Translations under genes and position numbers: made by a program
Notes under the pieces: generated by a model
Databases searched by the model: none
The model's input: only the letters and a program-made list of their open reading frames with translations
Told to the model about the DNA's origin: nothing
Source of the DNA: Halichoerus grypus
Lineage: Eukaryota; Chordata; Mammalia; Carnivora; Phocidae
Reading direction: 5' to 3'
NCBI RefSeq assembly: GCF_964656455.1
Contig: NC_135720.1
Coordinates: forward strand, 53,098,598-53,162,597
DNA length: 64,000 bases
Shown here: one piece after another, positions 11,721-24,001 of the stretch
Layout of the letters: the number at the start of each line of letters is the position of its first letter
Position numbering within the stretch: position 1 is the stretch's first letter

Positions 11721-12201
11721 AATGGCTGCCATCAGGGGCAGTGTGGGGCTTTCTGGAGCACCTGGAGTCAGTCCTAGGACCTGCTCGTGTCCGGTGGAGC
11801 CACGGCCTACATCCTCAGTCAGCCTTTTCACTCTGTGGCTGGAATTTAGAAAGCAGGGACTAACAGGAGATTCTCTGAACTTGGGTCTTTCGTAAGCCTT
11901 GATTTTCTCAAATAACATTACCCCATCCGTCTGAAAGTGACTCAGTCGATGCTTTAAGAGGCCTTCTGCCCACGTGGAGTTTTGGAGAAGTGTTCCCAGA
12001 GGGTATGCAGAAGGCCTGGCTGCTTCTAGCAACTGCAGACAAATAGGATACAGTTTTCCATGATGTTAGGGAACAGTATCAGCTTAACCTTCCATTACCC
12101 AGAGCCAGGGTTGGGAGGGTAAGGGAATTTCTCATGGGTATGGAAAATTAAGAAATAAATCAAGCAATAAATCAAGACTTTGTCTTTGTCTTTTCATTTA
12201 G

Positions 12202-12249
12202 TGGAATAGAAGATGAACTCAACTGAATTCAGTGAAGATGTAGAAGAAG
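12202..12249 (+). CDS. BEND3: BEND3 exon 2, start codon exon
   Basis: The acceptor TTTTCATTTAG ends at 12201 and the donor is GAAG|GTAAAA at 12250. The start ATG is at 12213 with A at -3. The exon encodes MNSTEFSEDVEE plus the first base of the next codon, which matches the N terminus of vertebrate BEND3 as I remember it. Eleven bases of 5' UTR precede the ATG in this exon. The reading frame closes exactly with exon 3 (G + TT gives Val13). The first 37 coding bases lie here, so the protein start is separated from the CpG-island promoter by a long inferred intron. Confidence 0.9.
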
Positions 12250-12755
12250 GTAAAAAAAAAAAAAGCTTCTTTTTAAAAAATATTTTTAATTTAGTATTTT
12301 TTATTAGGTCATACACTACATGGTTCAAAAATAAAAAGTTACATAATGAAAAATCAATGAAAAGTCCCCTCCCACCCCTGGTTCCCAGCCCCCTCTGCCC
12401 ATACACCTGCTCGAGGTGTCTTATGTATCTTCCCAGAGTTACTTTTCTAAAAGTATCATTTCAAAGATAGTATTTGTTTCTTTCTCTCTGTTTCCTGTCT
12501 TTCCCCCCAAGAAGGAATTTAAAAACAGTTTTGAGCAAAAAGCTCTTGGAACGTGGTTTTATTGTATAGCACTAACATGGTAAGATAAAAATCGCTAGGT
12601 TTGGAAAGTGCAGTTTTATTGTGACTAGACTTTATGTTATCTGAGTGATAGTGTCAGAGGGCAGCGCGCACACACCCCGTTGCTCAGGGAACCCTGCTAA
12701 CCTCCGAGTGGCCCAGTGGTCTTTCCCGCTGAGCCCTGTTTCTTCTCTGCCACAG
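12250..12755 (+). other. BEND3: BEND3 intron 2, 506 bp
   Basis: A short phase-1 intron with donor GTAAAA and acceptor CTTCTCTGCCACAG. Its first half (about 12270-12460) contains an old interspersed sequence with a CCCCTCCCACCCCTGGTTCC block. I cannot assign that sequence to a family with confidence. Confidence 0.85.
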
Positions 12756-12958
12756 TTCTAAAAAATAACACTGTGAAAGTGGAGACAGAGGCCGAAGATG
12801 CTGCCCTGGACTGCTCGGTGAGCTCCAGGTCTTCTGAGAAGCACCCTCTGGACAGCGTCTTCACTGCCCTCCAGGATTCCAGCAAGCGAAAGCAGCCGGG
12901 CGGCGATGGCCAGCCTGACTCTGTCCCCAGCGTGAAGAGGCGGCGGCTGATTCCCGAG
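12756..12958 (+). CDS. BEND3: BEND3 exon 3, N-terminal region with SUMO site and NLS
   Basis: The acceptor is GCCACAG before 12756 and the donor GAG|GTGAGG after 12958. It encodes residues 13-80. Visible features are the SUMO consensus VKVE at residues 19-22 (acceptor Lys20, a known BEND3 SUMO site), a basic pair of clusters KRK at 56-58 and KRRR at 73-76 that look like a nuclear localisation signal, and a low-complexity acidic stretch between. The exon ends in phase 0 after LIPE and joins ALLAGMRN in exon 4. No frameshift or stop is present. Confidence 0.92.
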
Positions 12959-13477
12959 GTGAGGGCCCAGCCCCTTCCGCTGTTTGCTTGGGCTCTGACC
13001 CTCTGATTAGATGCTCTGTCTCTCTACTTGTGGGCATCCAGGCAACTGCTGGGCCCTTGGGCATGAGAAAGCTTTCATTGCAGCTCTCCTGTCTCTGGCT
13101 TAAATTTCTAGGTGTCCTCTCTGACTAGAATTCTTATATATGTCTGGATTCATTACGGGGCTAGGGGAGTCTTCACGATGCAACCGCTTTTGAGTTCTTT
13201 GTTTTGCTTTGCTCCACTCGATAGCAAGGGCTGTTAAGAAAAGCCGACTGCATTTTATGTAGTACACGCTGTACACAGACTCCTGGAAAAGTTGAGGGTT
13301 GGGAGGTCTTTTCCTAAATCAAGCCCATCTTTTATATTAGGAGAACTTGCTCAGTGAATCTTTTTGTAAAGAGAATTCTTTTGTAACGTACCTGTTACCC
13401 CCCCTAACCTACAAATTTTATGAATTTGCTTTATTTTTTTCGTCACCTGCTGGTTAGATTGAACTTGACTAAATTCT

Positions 13478-13681
13478 TTTTTTTTTTTAAGATTTATTTA
13501 TTTATTTGAGAGAGAGAGCATGAGCGGAGGGGTAGAGGGAGAGGGAGAGAGAAAGAATCCCAAGCGGACTCCACGGTGAGCGCGGAGCCTGACGGAGGGC
13601 CTGATTTCATGACCCTGAGATCACAACCTGAGCTGAAACCAGGAGTTGGATGCTTAACTGACTGTACCACCCAGGCGCCCC
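13478..13681 (-). repeat. CAN SINE (older type)
   Basis: Flanked by an 18-bp near-perfect duplication, tgaacttgactaaattct / tgaacttggctaaattct (13460-13477, 13682-13699). The body is diverged. Confidence 0.93.
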
Positions 13682-14070
13682 TGAACTTGGCTAAATTCTA
13701 AGAGAGAGAGACAACAGAACTGGACATGGTGGCCCCCTCTAGCAGCCTACAGTCCGGGTGGGAGACAAGACATGTACACAGAATGGTTAAGACCAAGGAG
13801 AGAGCAGCAGCTTTAGGACATCGGGTCTAGCCTGGGATGCTTCACCTCCAAGCCTTCCCACGGGCCAGCAGACTACACCTTAAATTCTTAGAAGGATATT
13901 TTCCCAAGCTCTCCAACATAGACAGACAGACAGACACACAAGCTCTTTGGGGGACCCAGATAGGAATTCAATTTCTGCATGTCTGTCCAAAAGAGCCCAC
14001 ATTTTCAGAGCTCATTATCATTAGCCAGAACACCATGGAGCATCAGCCTGGGACTCTTTGGGTTGTACTG

Positions 14071-14267
14071 GGTTTTTTTAAGATTTTATTTATTTATTTG
14101 ACAGAGAGAGACACAGCGAGAGAGGAAACATAAGCAGGGGGAGTGGGAGAGGGAGAAGCAGGCTTCCTGCGGAGCAGGGAGCCCGATGTGGGGCTCGATC
14201 CCAGGACCCTGGGATCATGAACTGTGCCGAAGGCAGACGCTCAACAAATGAGCCACCCACACGCCCC
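14071..14267 (-). repeat. CAN SINE
   Basis: Full-length SINE with GGAAACATAAGCAGGGGGAG and a head ending GAGCCACCCACACGCCCC. The target duplication is not clear. Confidence 0.92.
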
Positions 14268-14533
14268 GTTACTAGTTTGTTTTAAAGAATTAAAACTATT
14301 AGATGCTAGGACAAATCCAAGTAAATTGGAAATACATGGATTTTAGAGATTTAGTGAGTTTTCAATAAGTAAAATTATCCTTTGCTATAATTAGCAAAAT
14401 TATGAGATTGATTTTCACCAGGATTTAAATATACATGTTTAGATTCTGTTATAATGAGCATCGACCTGCATTCCATATCATGGGTCATTGAGTAATACTT
14501 TTATTTATTTGGGTTTTTCCCCCCAAAACAGCC

Positions 14534-14707
14534 TTTTTTTTTTTTTTAATTAATTAATTTATTTGAGAGCGAGCGAAGGAGGGGGAGAAGCAGAGGGAGA
14601 GAGACTCCAGAGACCGATGTGGGGCTTGATCTCACGACCCCAAGATCATAGCCTGACCCAAAACCAAGAGTTGGACGCTTAACTGACTACACTGCCCAGG
14701 TGCCTCC
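14534..14707 (-). repeat. CAN SINE, diverged
   Basis: A SINE with a TTAATTAATTAATTTATTTG tail and a shortened body, inserted at the edge of old L1 sequence. Old type. Confidence 0.85.
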
Positions 14708-15443
14708 GCCCCCATTATTGAATTATTGAGATATAATTCACATATGCAATTCACCAATTTAAATTGTACAATTTAGTGGGTTTTTTGGGGTATATTCACA
14801 GAGTTGTACAACTATTACTATAATAAGTTTTAGAATATTTTCGTCATCCCACAAAGAACCCTTGTGCCCATTAGCAGTCACTCCCCATTCCCCTCCTTTA
14901 GCACCTGGCAAGCCGTGATCTACATTGTCTCTATGGATTTGCCTATTCTCGATATTTCATATAAATGGAATCATAGAATATGTGGCCTTTTATTTTTTTA
15001 TTTTAAAAGATCTTATTTATTTATTTGACAGAGAGACACACAGTGAGAGAGGGAACACAAGCAGGGGGAGGGGGAGAGGGAGAAGCAGGCTTCCTGCAGA
15101 GCAGGGAGCCCGATGCGGGGCTCAATCCCAGGACCCTGGGATCATGACCTGAGCCGAAGGCAGACCCTAATGACTGAGCCACCCAGGCGCCCCGTGTGGC
15201 CTTTTATATCTGGCTTCTTTCACTTAGCATAATGTTTTCAAGGCTCATCCATATAGCATGGATGAGGTCTTCACTCCTTTTTTACGGCCAAATAATATTC
15301 CGTTGTAAACATACCACATTTTGTTTATCCATTCATCAGTTAATAGACATTTGGGTTGTTTCCACTTACTGACCATCATGAGTAATATTCCAACAATACA
15401 TCGATAATGCCCACCTAGGAAAAAAGTTGAAATTTTTTATAAC
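14708..15443 (-). repeat. L1 3' end, old, antisense, interrupted by a SINE
   Basis: Read on the minus strand this is a decayed L1 ORF2 C-terminal end and 3' UTR. Plus-strand hallmarks are AATAATATTCCGTTGTAAAC, TTATCCATTCATCAGTTAAT and CATTTGGGTTGTTTCCAC. It is split by the SINE at 14994-15194. Confidence 0.8.
14994..15194 (-). repeat. CAN SINE inserted in L1
   Basis: Perfect 13-bp duplication tgtggccttttat at 14981-14993 and 15195-15207. Full-length, common type. Confidence 0.95.
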
Positions 15444-15457
15444 TATATGAGCATTTT

Positions 15458-15619
15458 TTTTTTTATTTGAGAGAAAGAGAACACGAGCAGGGTGAGCGGC
15501 AGAGGGAGAAGCAGACTCCCCACTGAGCAAGGAGCCCGATGCGGGGCTCGATCCCAGGACCCCAAGATCATGACCTGAGCTGAAGGCAGACGCCTAACGA
15601 CTGAGCCACCCAGTCGCCC
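15458..15619 (-). repeat. CAN SINE, first of a tandem pair
   Basis: A SINE lacking much of its tail. It is flanked by tatatgagcatttt at 15444-15457 and 15620-15633, and the second copy is also the left flank of the next SINE. Confidence 0.92.
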
Positions 15620-15633
15620 TATATGAGCATTTT

Positions 15634-15830
15634 TTTTTTTTAAAGATTTATTTATTTATTTATTTGAGAGAGAATGAGAGAGAGAGAACACATGAGAGGG
15701 GATAGGGTCAGAGGACGAAGCAGACTCCCTGCCGAGCAGGGAGCCTGATGCGGGACTCGATCCAGGGACTCCAGGATCATGACCTGAGCCGAAGGCAGTC
15801 GCTTAACCAACTGAGCCACCCAGGCGCCCA
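15634..15830 (-). repeat. CAN SINE, second of a tandem pair
   Basis: Same orientation as its neighbour but a different subfamily (CCAGGGACTCCAGG type). It is flanked by tatatgagcatttt at 15620-15633 and 15831-15844. Confidence 0.94.
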
Positions 15831-16394
15831 TATATGAGCATTTTAAATAAAGGGTTAATTACAGATACCCTGCCCTTGGCTCTGGGTGCTCTGGCTTCCC
15901 ACCCCGGCCGCTTGCTGCATGCCCTGTGACCCTGGGGAGAGTTTCATGTGTGGCTAGCAGGCTCCAGTGCAGTGAGAAATGATTGCAGACGAAATCTCAG
16001 ACTTCCTCACTGCTGAGTGAGATCCATGCTGGCGAATACAAGCTCTAAGGTGGTTAGTCGAAGAGCTTGTTTGAAAATCATGTAACCATTTTTTCTTAGG
16101 TTTTATTTTACACCATAATTTATTATGCTTTCCCCTAATGATCGCTAGATAGATGTTTTCCACTAACATGTTTGGTGCTGCAGGGACCATCCATGTATGT
16201 AAACCTAGTGCCCTCTGTGAGTGTTCCTGTGGGTTAGATGCCTAGAGGTTACCCTACAAGCGTCAAGAAGCTTGAGAAGCACCTTTACGTTCCTAATGGA
16301 ACTCCTGAAAACGTTTTCCTGTGTGTCACATTACATTTCTACCTCGGATCCATTCTGTAGACTCCTTCAAGTGTGCAACTAAAGCCAGAGTTCC

Positions 16395-16870
16395 AGAAAT
16401 GGGACGCAAAATCCAGTGTATTGGTTCACTTTTGCTGTGGGACAAACCGTCCCGGATCTTAGCAGCTTAAAATGGCCGCCATTATATTTGTTTGCCGTTC
16501 TGTGGGTCAGCTGGTAGTTCCTGATGCGGCTAGGTGGTCTGGAATGGCCTCCCTCCCGTTTCTGGGGGCTCGGCTGCAGCTTCCCGTCCTGCGTGTCCTC
16601 GCCCCGGGGAGGCTAGTCCAGGCCTGTTCACGTAACACGGAAGCGTTCTAAGAGCACGAGAGGCCAAGCTCTGGGGCACAGACGCTTTTCACACCTCTGC
16701 TTGCGTCACCTCGTTAGCTGGCGTCCCTCTGGTCAAAGCAGGTGACACGGGCCAGCCTGCCCGCAAGGGCCGTAAGAACAGGCTCCACCCCTGACGGTAG
16801 GAGCAACAAACTCACATTGCAGAGAGGCTTTCACACAAGGATGGGGCAGCTCTTGTGGTGGTTTTTATAA
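16395..16870. repeat. Probable ancient repeat, family not assigned
   Basis: Contains TTCACTTTTGCTGTGGGACA, CTTAGCAGCTTAAAATGG and TTCTGTGGGTCAGCTGGTAG in an order I associate with a widespread old mammalian repeat. It is GC-rich on the right. The family assignment is uncertain. Confidence 0.4.
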
Positions 16871-17592
16871 AGAGTTCCCCACAGTAAGGAAGAGCAAGCC
16901 CATCAGGAAGGAACTCTGACCACGTCTGCCTGGGTTGTGGCCTTTGTGGACAGTCTGAGGTGGTCCCCTTGTCTCCTTATGCAAATGGAGTCACTTTATC
17001 CTTTCATTCCATACAATTTTGTTGGAATGGCATCCCAGAGAAGGGAATGTCTTCACATTCTTGGGGGCAGAGAGGGAAGGAGAAGGTTCTTATGATTTGT
17101 ATTTTCGTTGAATCCTTCAGTATATGAAGCAAGTCAGAAAAAAACCTGGCCTTGGGCTGGAACTCCGTTGAGGTTCGAGGTGGAGGGATTTCCCTATCAC
17201 ACATCCCTTCAACGATGTGTGAAGGTTTCGGATGCCTCCCAGTTTGGTGAGGCAGCAAGCTTCAGCTGGGACCTCAGGCATCATCCTGGAATTCTGACAC
17301 ATTTGGAGAATTCTGACACCAAAATGTATTTGAATATTTCTAACATCACTTGTCCAACTTACATATTCTAACGGGGCAGGTATGTTTACTTTTCAATAGA
17401 GTGGAGACAGCAGGCAGTTCTAACCTGTTAGATTTTAGACTGGAAAAGACAGGTTAAGTCCTGGATTTTGTTTTGGGTGTTTTACTAGTTTTGTTTATTC
17501 TCCTTACTGTATATAAAATGAGGTTGATATCCATGCACCCCTTCCTGTTCTGTAAAAAGAATATATGGAAGTATGAACCTTTTCAAATTCTT

Positions 17593-17789
17593 TTTTTTTT
17601 TTTTAAGATTTTATTTATTTATTTGACAGACAGAGAGAGCGAGAGCAGGAACACAAGCAGGGGGAGTGGGAGAGGGAGAAGCAGGCTTCCTGCCGAGAAG
17701 GGAGCCCGATGTGGGACTCGATCCCAGGACCCTGGGATCATGACCTGAGCCGAAGGCAGACGCTTAACGACTGAGCCACCCAGGCGCCC
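17593..17789 (-). repeat. CAN SINE
   Basis: Perfect 18-bp duplication gaaccttttcaaattctt at 17575-17592 and 17790-17807. It looks young. Confidence 0.96.
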
Positions 17790-20597
17790 GAACCTTTTCA
17801 AATTCTTGAGCTCCTTGTAGAAAGGTGTCATGTGAATTCAAGGCAGTATTTCCTTTTAAAAGCCTCTGTAAGTTGATGTGTCAGTAAATCAATAGCCTCG
17901 TAGTACCCTGGGGATTTTAGAACAATCCAGCAGTTTTATGAAATTATAGTATATGTTGATTTTTCAAAATGGCACTAGTCTTAATTCACAGTGAATAGTC
18001 CTTTATCCTTCTCCCCCTGAGTTTTCTCTGATCCTTCTTATAGATAAGGTGGCAGGGGTGGTGGTTGGGGCGGGGGGACATATGCAGCTTTTTTGCCAGA
18101 GTGAGACAAGAGGATCCAGGAGGCTGAAACAAGTGATCATCCAAAAAAGTGGAAAGGAAGTTCATGAACAGTGACTGAGTGCCTGCTTGACAAATGGCAC
18201 CATTCCTTATTTAATCCAAATGACAAACCAGTGATGAGAGAATTAATAGCTCTACCAGACAGATGAGTCAATTCCGGCGTGGAAGTTGGAGCACCAGGAT
18301 GCCAGTAGGCAGCCTTGTTCCTGGTACAAAGTATCAGGAGTGGACTGGGATCACTCACTCCCTGCATCTGGGGAGGCGAGCCCCACCTTCTCTGATCCAG
18401 CCCGGAGGAATAGTAAATAGTTAACCTGGGAGTCAGATGAGGAGAGTTCACCATGGGGCCTTTGGCCGATTATCTGACCTCCCAGACTCTCAAGTTCCCC
18501 CGTGGTGATGAGAGAGAATTCTGCTCGTCTCATTGGTTTCTTGTGTGTGAGGGAGCCCAGCACAGGGCCTGCCCCGTGTCAGCCCTCAGAACTGCCTCGC
18601 AACCCCCATCTCCAGTTCCCGCCTCTTGTGGTCAGCATTCACCTGCCTCTACATTCATCACAACGAAAATGGCATGGAATTGCCAAGGGAGACCATCTGG
18701 CACCCTTTAGGATACCCCAGGTTGAGCGCCCTTGATTCTGAACACCATCCAAGTCAGAACAGAGACCACCTTTCATCTTCTCCCCCAAGCCCAAGGAACG
18801 GGGAGGAGGATGAAGGGTGGGGGGTGGGATTCGAGTGGTGGCCCTGATGTCAAAGGTACGTCATATTCCAACTCCTGTCAGTGCTGACGACTTGTTCATA
18901 GTGTCGTTTAGTACAATATTTAGAAGACACATAAAACCTCCCTCAAAAAACCTAACAAAAGGCTGTGTAAAGACTTACTTGGCACCTCCACTGGAAAAGG
19001 CTTCATAGCCAAATACAGCAGATGTGGGAGGTGAGTAGCCAACATTTTTATTGGTAATCATCTTTTTGTTCATGGAAGTGGGGGCGATACTCAAGAGGTG
19101 TATGCCAGGCAGGAGTTAGCTTTGTTCTCCTGGGGTTTTTCGTGTCTTTGTTTGTTTTTAATTCTAAAGTGTCACCGTGTTTTGTTTTTCCAATTGGAGT
19201 ATGGAAATGTCACCTCACTCACTCAGTGCAAACATAGTGAATACCTCCTCGATGGCGGTGGCTCTGGTACCAGCTGGAGAGTCACAATAATTTCCGTGAC
19301 AACCATAGCAGAATAGGTCGTGTGCAATTCCCATTTTAACGAGGCTCAGAGAAGTTAGTGCTCCCGGGCCTGCTCGATTTGAGACTGTGCAGTTAAACAC
19401 CGTGCTGGTGGCCCTCAGGGCTGCAGGGGGTGTTTGTAAGATGTGGAGAGGAGTCTGTGAAGCTCTCCTGCCCTGACAGTTCTCCATCTCTTCTGGCTTC
19501 TCTCTTCTCCGCTGTGATTGCTTTATCTCCCAGATTCTTACTTCTTCAGGCATCACAGCAGTTTCTTCATCCGTTAACAGCGTAAGGATGACCCACAGGG
19601 TGAAAGCCATGAGGTCAGAGACTGTCTAGCTCCTTCCCTGGGTCCCCAGAGCCTTGCCCAGAGCCTGCCAGCTGTGAGGCGTTCCGTACAGTTTGTTTAC
19701 TGACTCTGTGGTAGAGAGCCCTTGCAGACCTTACTGCTAACGGTTATCTGGTCATTTGGTGATGGTGATGATGGAGAGAACCATTCTGTTGAGGAGGAAG
19801 AAGGTAAGCACCGCATCTGCCTTGATTATTGATGTGGGAGCAGGAGCAGAGGCGTGCCAGCCCCCCCGGAGCCGACTCACAGGGTCTGCCCTCGATGCCG
19901 CATTAACTCTCCACCGTCTACTCTCTGGAAGGCATGCTGCTTTCTTGGTGTTCCAGTTTGCTGCCTCTCTGGGCACCATTTAGCCACTCATCATTTGTCG
20001 AACTGCATTCAGCCACTGCTGGGATTTGGAGTCGCGAGGAAGATGTTTAATGCTTGAAGCATCCCCATGGTGGCCCAGTCCCTGGGATGTAGCTGGGCAC
20101 GGACCCGGGGAATCTCCCCTAAGTGGTCTCCTTACCCTGACTGGTAGCCCTACATCAACCTCTCTGTGTCCACATTCCCCAGCGAGAGAGGCGGGTGTTC
20201 CCTCTGGAGCCTGAGGGTGCTAGCCGGAGAAGGAGGTGCCCGGCTGAGCCCAGGAAGGAGGCTGGCACCGCCGGCCTGAGCTCCGCGGCAGCGTTCCCGG
20301 TTCCCGGGCGGCTGGAAGATGAGCCTCGGAGAACTGGCAGTGGTGTCAGCCAGACACCCGGTGCCAAGGAGCACAGATTTAAAGATTTCGTGATACTCCT
20401 AGACAGCTGAGCAGAGATTTTATCAGCAGCAGCAAATGCAGCCAGCCGGTTGTCACCTTGCCAGAGTTGGTGCAGTTCATTGGGGCGCCGAGTTGACAGG
20501 ACACCAGTGTGGGGCTGTCTAAGAACCTGCTCTTTGGTGCACGTGTTGTGTTGTGTGTTGAATTGTGTATCTAAGGCCTCTGGGAGTGAGGAATGTT

Positions 20598-20609
20598 GCC
20601 CTCTACTGG
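20598..20609 (-). promoter_or_regulatory. CTCF-like core motif
   Basis: On the minus strand the sequence reads CCAGTAGAGGGCAAC, which fits the 12-base core CCASYAGRKGGC without mismatch. It lies in BEND3 intron 3 outside recognised repeats. Occupancy is unknown. Confidence 0.45.
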
Positions 20610-21229
20610 GACGCTAACTTAATTTTTTATTCCAGCAAGTTAGCCAAAATGTTTCTATTTGGTGGCAGTGTTTCTAACATGCTTAGTAGAAACTGAAATA
20701 TTTTTATTAATGATCCTGAACAGTGAGAGTTATAGAGGGGATTTCCAGTTCTCATAGACCTTGGCCTTCTGCCTGCTGTAGGAGTGCAATGACTTCTCTT
20801 TGTTATGGTATCAGACAATTCACCCAGAACATGTTTCCTGGACTTAACTCTCTATCCTGGGTATTAATTAGGGCAGACCTCTCTCTAGAATGCAGTACTT
20901 TTGCTGCATTGCATGTGAGTTTCTGGTGACCTCTGCACAGAATCTTATTTTATGATGTGGAATCACTTGTAAAGCAAAGACCCTTGTTCTAAAAAGACTC
21001 CTAATGTATTTATGATTTTTTTTTTTAATGATTGCCATTAGAAACTCAAATTCCTCTATATTGGTAATATGGTAATACCATGGAATCATGGTAATCTCAT
21101 GATCCACAGAACTTGCAAAATTATTTTGGTGTAATTGAACTTAATGGTGAATGAGTTGCGAAAATTTAATGTACAGCCTACAGAAATTAGCAAATAAGGC
21201 ACTTTGAATTTATTAGGGCGGTGCTTTTC

Positions 21230-21431
21230 TTTTTTTCTTTTTTAAAAGATTTTATTTATTTATTTGACAGAGTAAGAGACAGCAAGCATGAGTTGGGGGA
21301 GGGCAGAGGGAGAGGGAGAAGCAGACTCCCCGCTGAGCAGGGAGCCCAATATGGGGCTCCATCCCAGGATCCTGGGATCATGACCAGAGCCAAAGGCAGA
21401 AGCTTAACCGACTGAGCCACCCAGGTGCCCC
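21230..21431 (-). repeat. CAN SINE
   Basis: 16-bp duplication with one mismatch, tagggcggtgcttttc / tagggcagtgcttttc (21214-21229, 21432-21447). Confidence 0.95.
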
Positions 21432-22084
21432 TAGGGCAGTGCTTTTCAACAGTGACCCACAGTTATAAATCCACCTGATGGTGAACTACAGCTCACATAT
21501 GGATTTGTATGCAGACACAGAGAAACAAAACTTTCCCAAATTTACATACCATATGCAGTGCACCCTGATATTTTATATTCTCTCGTTTTCCCTCCTCCCT
21601 GCCTTTTTTTCCTTCTTCTGCCTTTCCTTCTTTCTTTCTTCTTATGCTGCTTATGACCCACCAAATCAACTTCATCATTTACTAATGGGTCATGATCCAT
21701 AGTTCCAAACATACCATGTTGGGGTAAAGATTTTCATCTCCATCCCTTCCTTTCTCCAAGTTTCTGATGTGTGTTTGTGTGTGTAGTCCTCCCTGCCTCC
21801 TTCCCTTCATAATCCTCTGCTTTCTGCCAGATAGCAGAACAAAAGAACTGTAAAGAACTTAAAACCCCACCTTCAGCTCAGTTGTCCAGTACTCCTCCCC
21901 TACTCCCAGCCTTCAGGGCAAACAGACCTCTAAGAAGTGCCTTCTGAGTGACTTACCCTGATGCATTGCAGGGAAGTCCTCTTGTTTACTGGCTGAGAGT
22001 AATCTTTACAACTAGTTTAATAAAAGGCCCCCTTGTAGTACCTCTGCTCTGGCTTGGGAATAGCATTGCTTAATAATAATTACA

Positions 22085-22300
22085 TTCTAACAGTGAATAT
22101 TTATTAAGCACTTACTATGATTCAGACAGGGCTCAGTGCTTTCTGCACATTATCTCATTAAGTCTTCATAACTACCCTGTGAGACCTACCATTATTTATC
22201 CCTGAGTTTCTAGAAGCCGAGGCATGAAAAATCATTTGATTTGGCCAAGGTCACAGAAGACAGCCTGAGCTGAGATCTTATCCACGCTTTTATACTTCTC
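22085..22300 (+). repeat. MIR SINE
   Basis: TTATTAAGCACTTACTATGA, ATTATCTCATTAAGTCTTCA and GGCCAAGGTCACAGAAGACA occur in MIR order. It is an old mammalian SINE. Confidence 0.8.
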
Positions 22301-23222
22301 TACAGACATGGCTCCTTTTTCTGAAGCATAGATTTGAGAATGGCAGAACACCTTGCCCTGCTTTAACCATCCTTGCATCTGGTTGACACACATTCATTGA
22401 GCAATTCTGTGTCCCAGGCACTGTGCAAGGTACTGGGTGGGGGTAGACTCAGGAATGACCTGTTCCCATCATGGGAACAGTCATACAGTGTGATGAGGAT
22501 GCGATGAGGATGCAGGCAGCTGGGTGAGGAGACCCCAGGAGGGGGAGGGTCAGGTGGCAGGCCATTCATGGTAGGCTTCTCCCACGCCAGCAGGCCCTTG
22601 GTCCTCTGTCCTTGAGAAGCATGGGGTGCATAGGAGGAGGGCCAGGTGCCTCTGAACCGTCATCAGCTTATACAGACAAACCCTGAGGAAAGTATTGGCC
22701 AGCTCCATGGGATCATTAAAACACTTCTAAAAATTCCTCTATCTTCAGGTTCTTACAGAATAAAGTAGCTTTTCTTTAGCGTGGTTGTTATCAACAGGGA
22801 GGCAGGAGAAAAATTAACCTCTCTCTATGTGAGTCATATTATTCCATTACCTAAAAGAGGGTCCAGGAAGTAATTCATTAATTTAAAATACGAAATGAAA
22901 TATAACATGTAGGTGGTTGAGAAAGATCAAAGTCTTACATGTTTATGTGGCCTCATGCTCTGTTTTCACCTGGACGTACGTATTACTCACCTGCCATTAA
23001 AAATCTAGCTTCTTGAGCTTGTCTTTTCTCCCTACCCTTTTTAGGCTACAAGAGAAAAACACGTCATACTGTTTTGTGCTGGCATTAGTTATCTGAAGAC
23101 TTACAGGTGACATTGAACCTGCCTGGATGAGGCAAACTGAGAGCAGACACAGTCTTCCAGGCACTGGCCGCTCGGAGAGGACCCACAGCACCTGGGAGCT
23201 TGTTAGAAAGGCAGGCTCAGGG

Positions 23223-23338
23223 GCACCAGGCTGGCTCAGTCAGAAGAGCATGCAACTCTTGATCTCAGGGTCATGAGTTTGAGCCCCACATTGGTTGTTG
23301 AGATTACTAAGAAAAAATAAACTTAAAAAAAAAGAAAA
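23223..23338 (+). repeat. Short CAN SINE
   Basis: Short form without a CT-rich body: GGCACCAGGCTGGCTCAG head, then GTTGAGATTACTAAG and an A-rich tail. 17-bp duplication with one mismatch: gaaaggcaggctcaggg (23206-23222) and gaaatgcaggctcaggg (23339-23355). Confidence 0.92.
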
Positions 23339-23793
23339 GAAATGCAGGCTCAGGGACCAGAATCTGCATTCTAACAAGATCCCAGGTGATTCATAAGTAT
23401 ATTAGAGTTTCAGAAGCACTGTCCTTGGCCACCTTACACCAGCCATATTTTCCCCGGGTGTGGAAGCATCCAAAGGATGCCCTTTGTTCTTACCAATTCT
23501 GCAGTTGCCCACGGTGCACACCTGTCAGTAAAAGCAAATACTTTGTGCTTCAGCCCTGTGTGTTCATTCCTCTGACACCCACCAGTGCTCACCAGTTAGC
23601 TCTTCTGCTTAATTAAACCCTCAAAAATATATTCCAATAAGTCTGGGTCAAGTTTAACATTTGTCAAAACCAGCTTTATGAAGTTGGGACTGAAATACAA
23701 TGAATGGCACAGTATTTAAAGTATAGCATTTCATAAGTTCTGACGTCTGTATATATCAGTGAGGCCATCACCACGATCAAGATAATAAACATG

Positions 23794-24001
23794 GGGCGCC
23801 TGGGTGGCTCAGTCGTTGGGCATCTGCCTTCGGCTCAGGTCATGATCCCAGGGTCCTGGGATCGAGCCCCGCATCAGGCTCCCTGCTCTGCAGGAAGCCT
23901 GCTTCTCCCTTTCCTACTCCCCCTGCTTGTGTTCCCTTTCTTGCTGTCACTCTCTCTGTCAAATAAATAAATAAATAAAATCTTTAAAAAAATATATATA
24001 T
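23794..24001 (+). repeat. CAN SINE inserted in L1
   Basis: Full-length common type with a perfect 12-bp duplication ataataaacatg (23782-23793, 24002-24013). Confidence 0.95.

Larger units (their letters stand above)
1645..12201 (+). other. BEND3: BEND3 intron 1 (inferred)
   Basis: From the inferred donor at 1645 to the acceptor AG at 12200-12201. It holds CAN SINEs, an L2 tail, MIR fragments, an ancient DNA-transposon-like repeat and an assembly gap. In the repeat-poor stretch of about 6160-9460 I recognise no exon. Small open frames there have no coding character that I can identify. Confidence 0.55.

Noticed and set aside
12270..12460. Possible alternative exon in BEND3 intron 2
   Set aside because: The sequence resembles an old interspersed repeat with a CCCCTCCCACCCCTGGTTCC block. 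The open frame continuing from exon 2 runs through repeat sequence and is not family-like.
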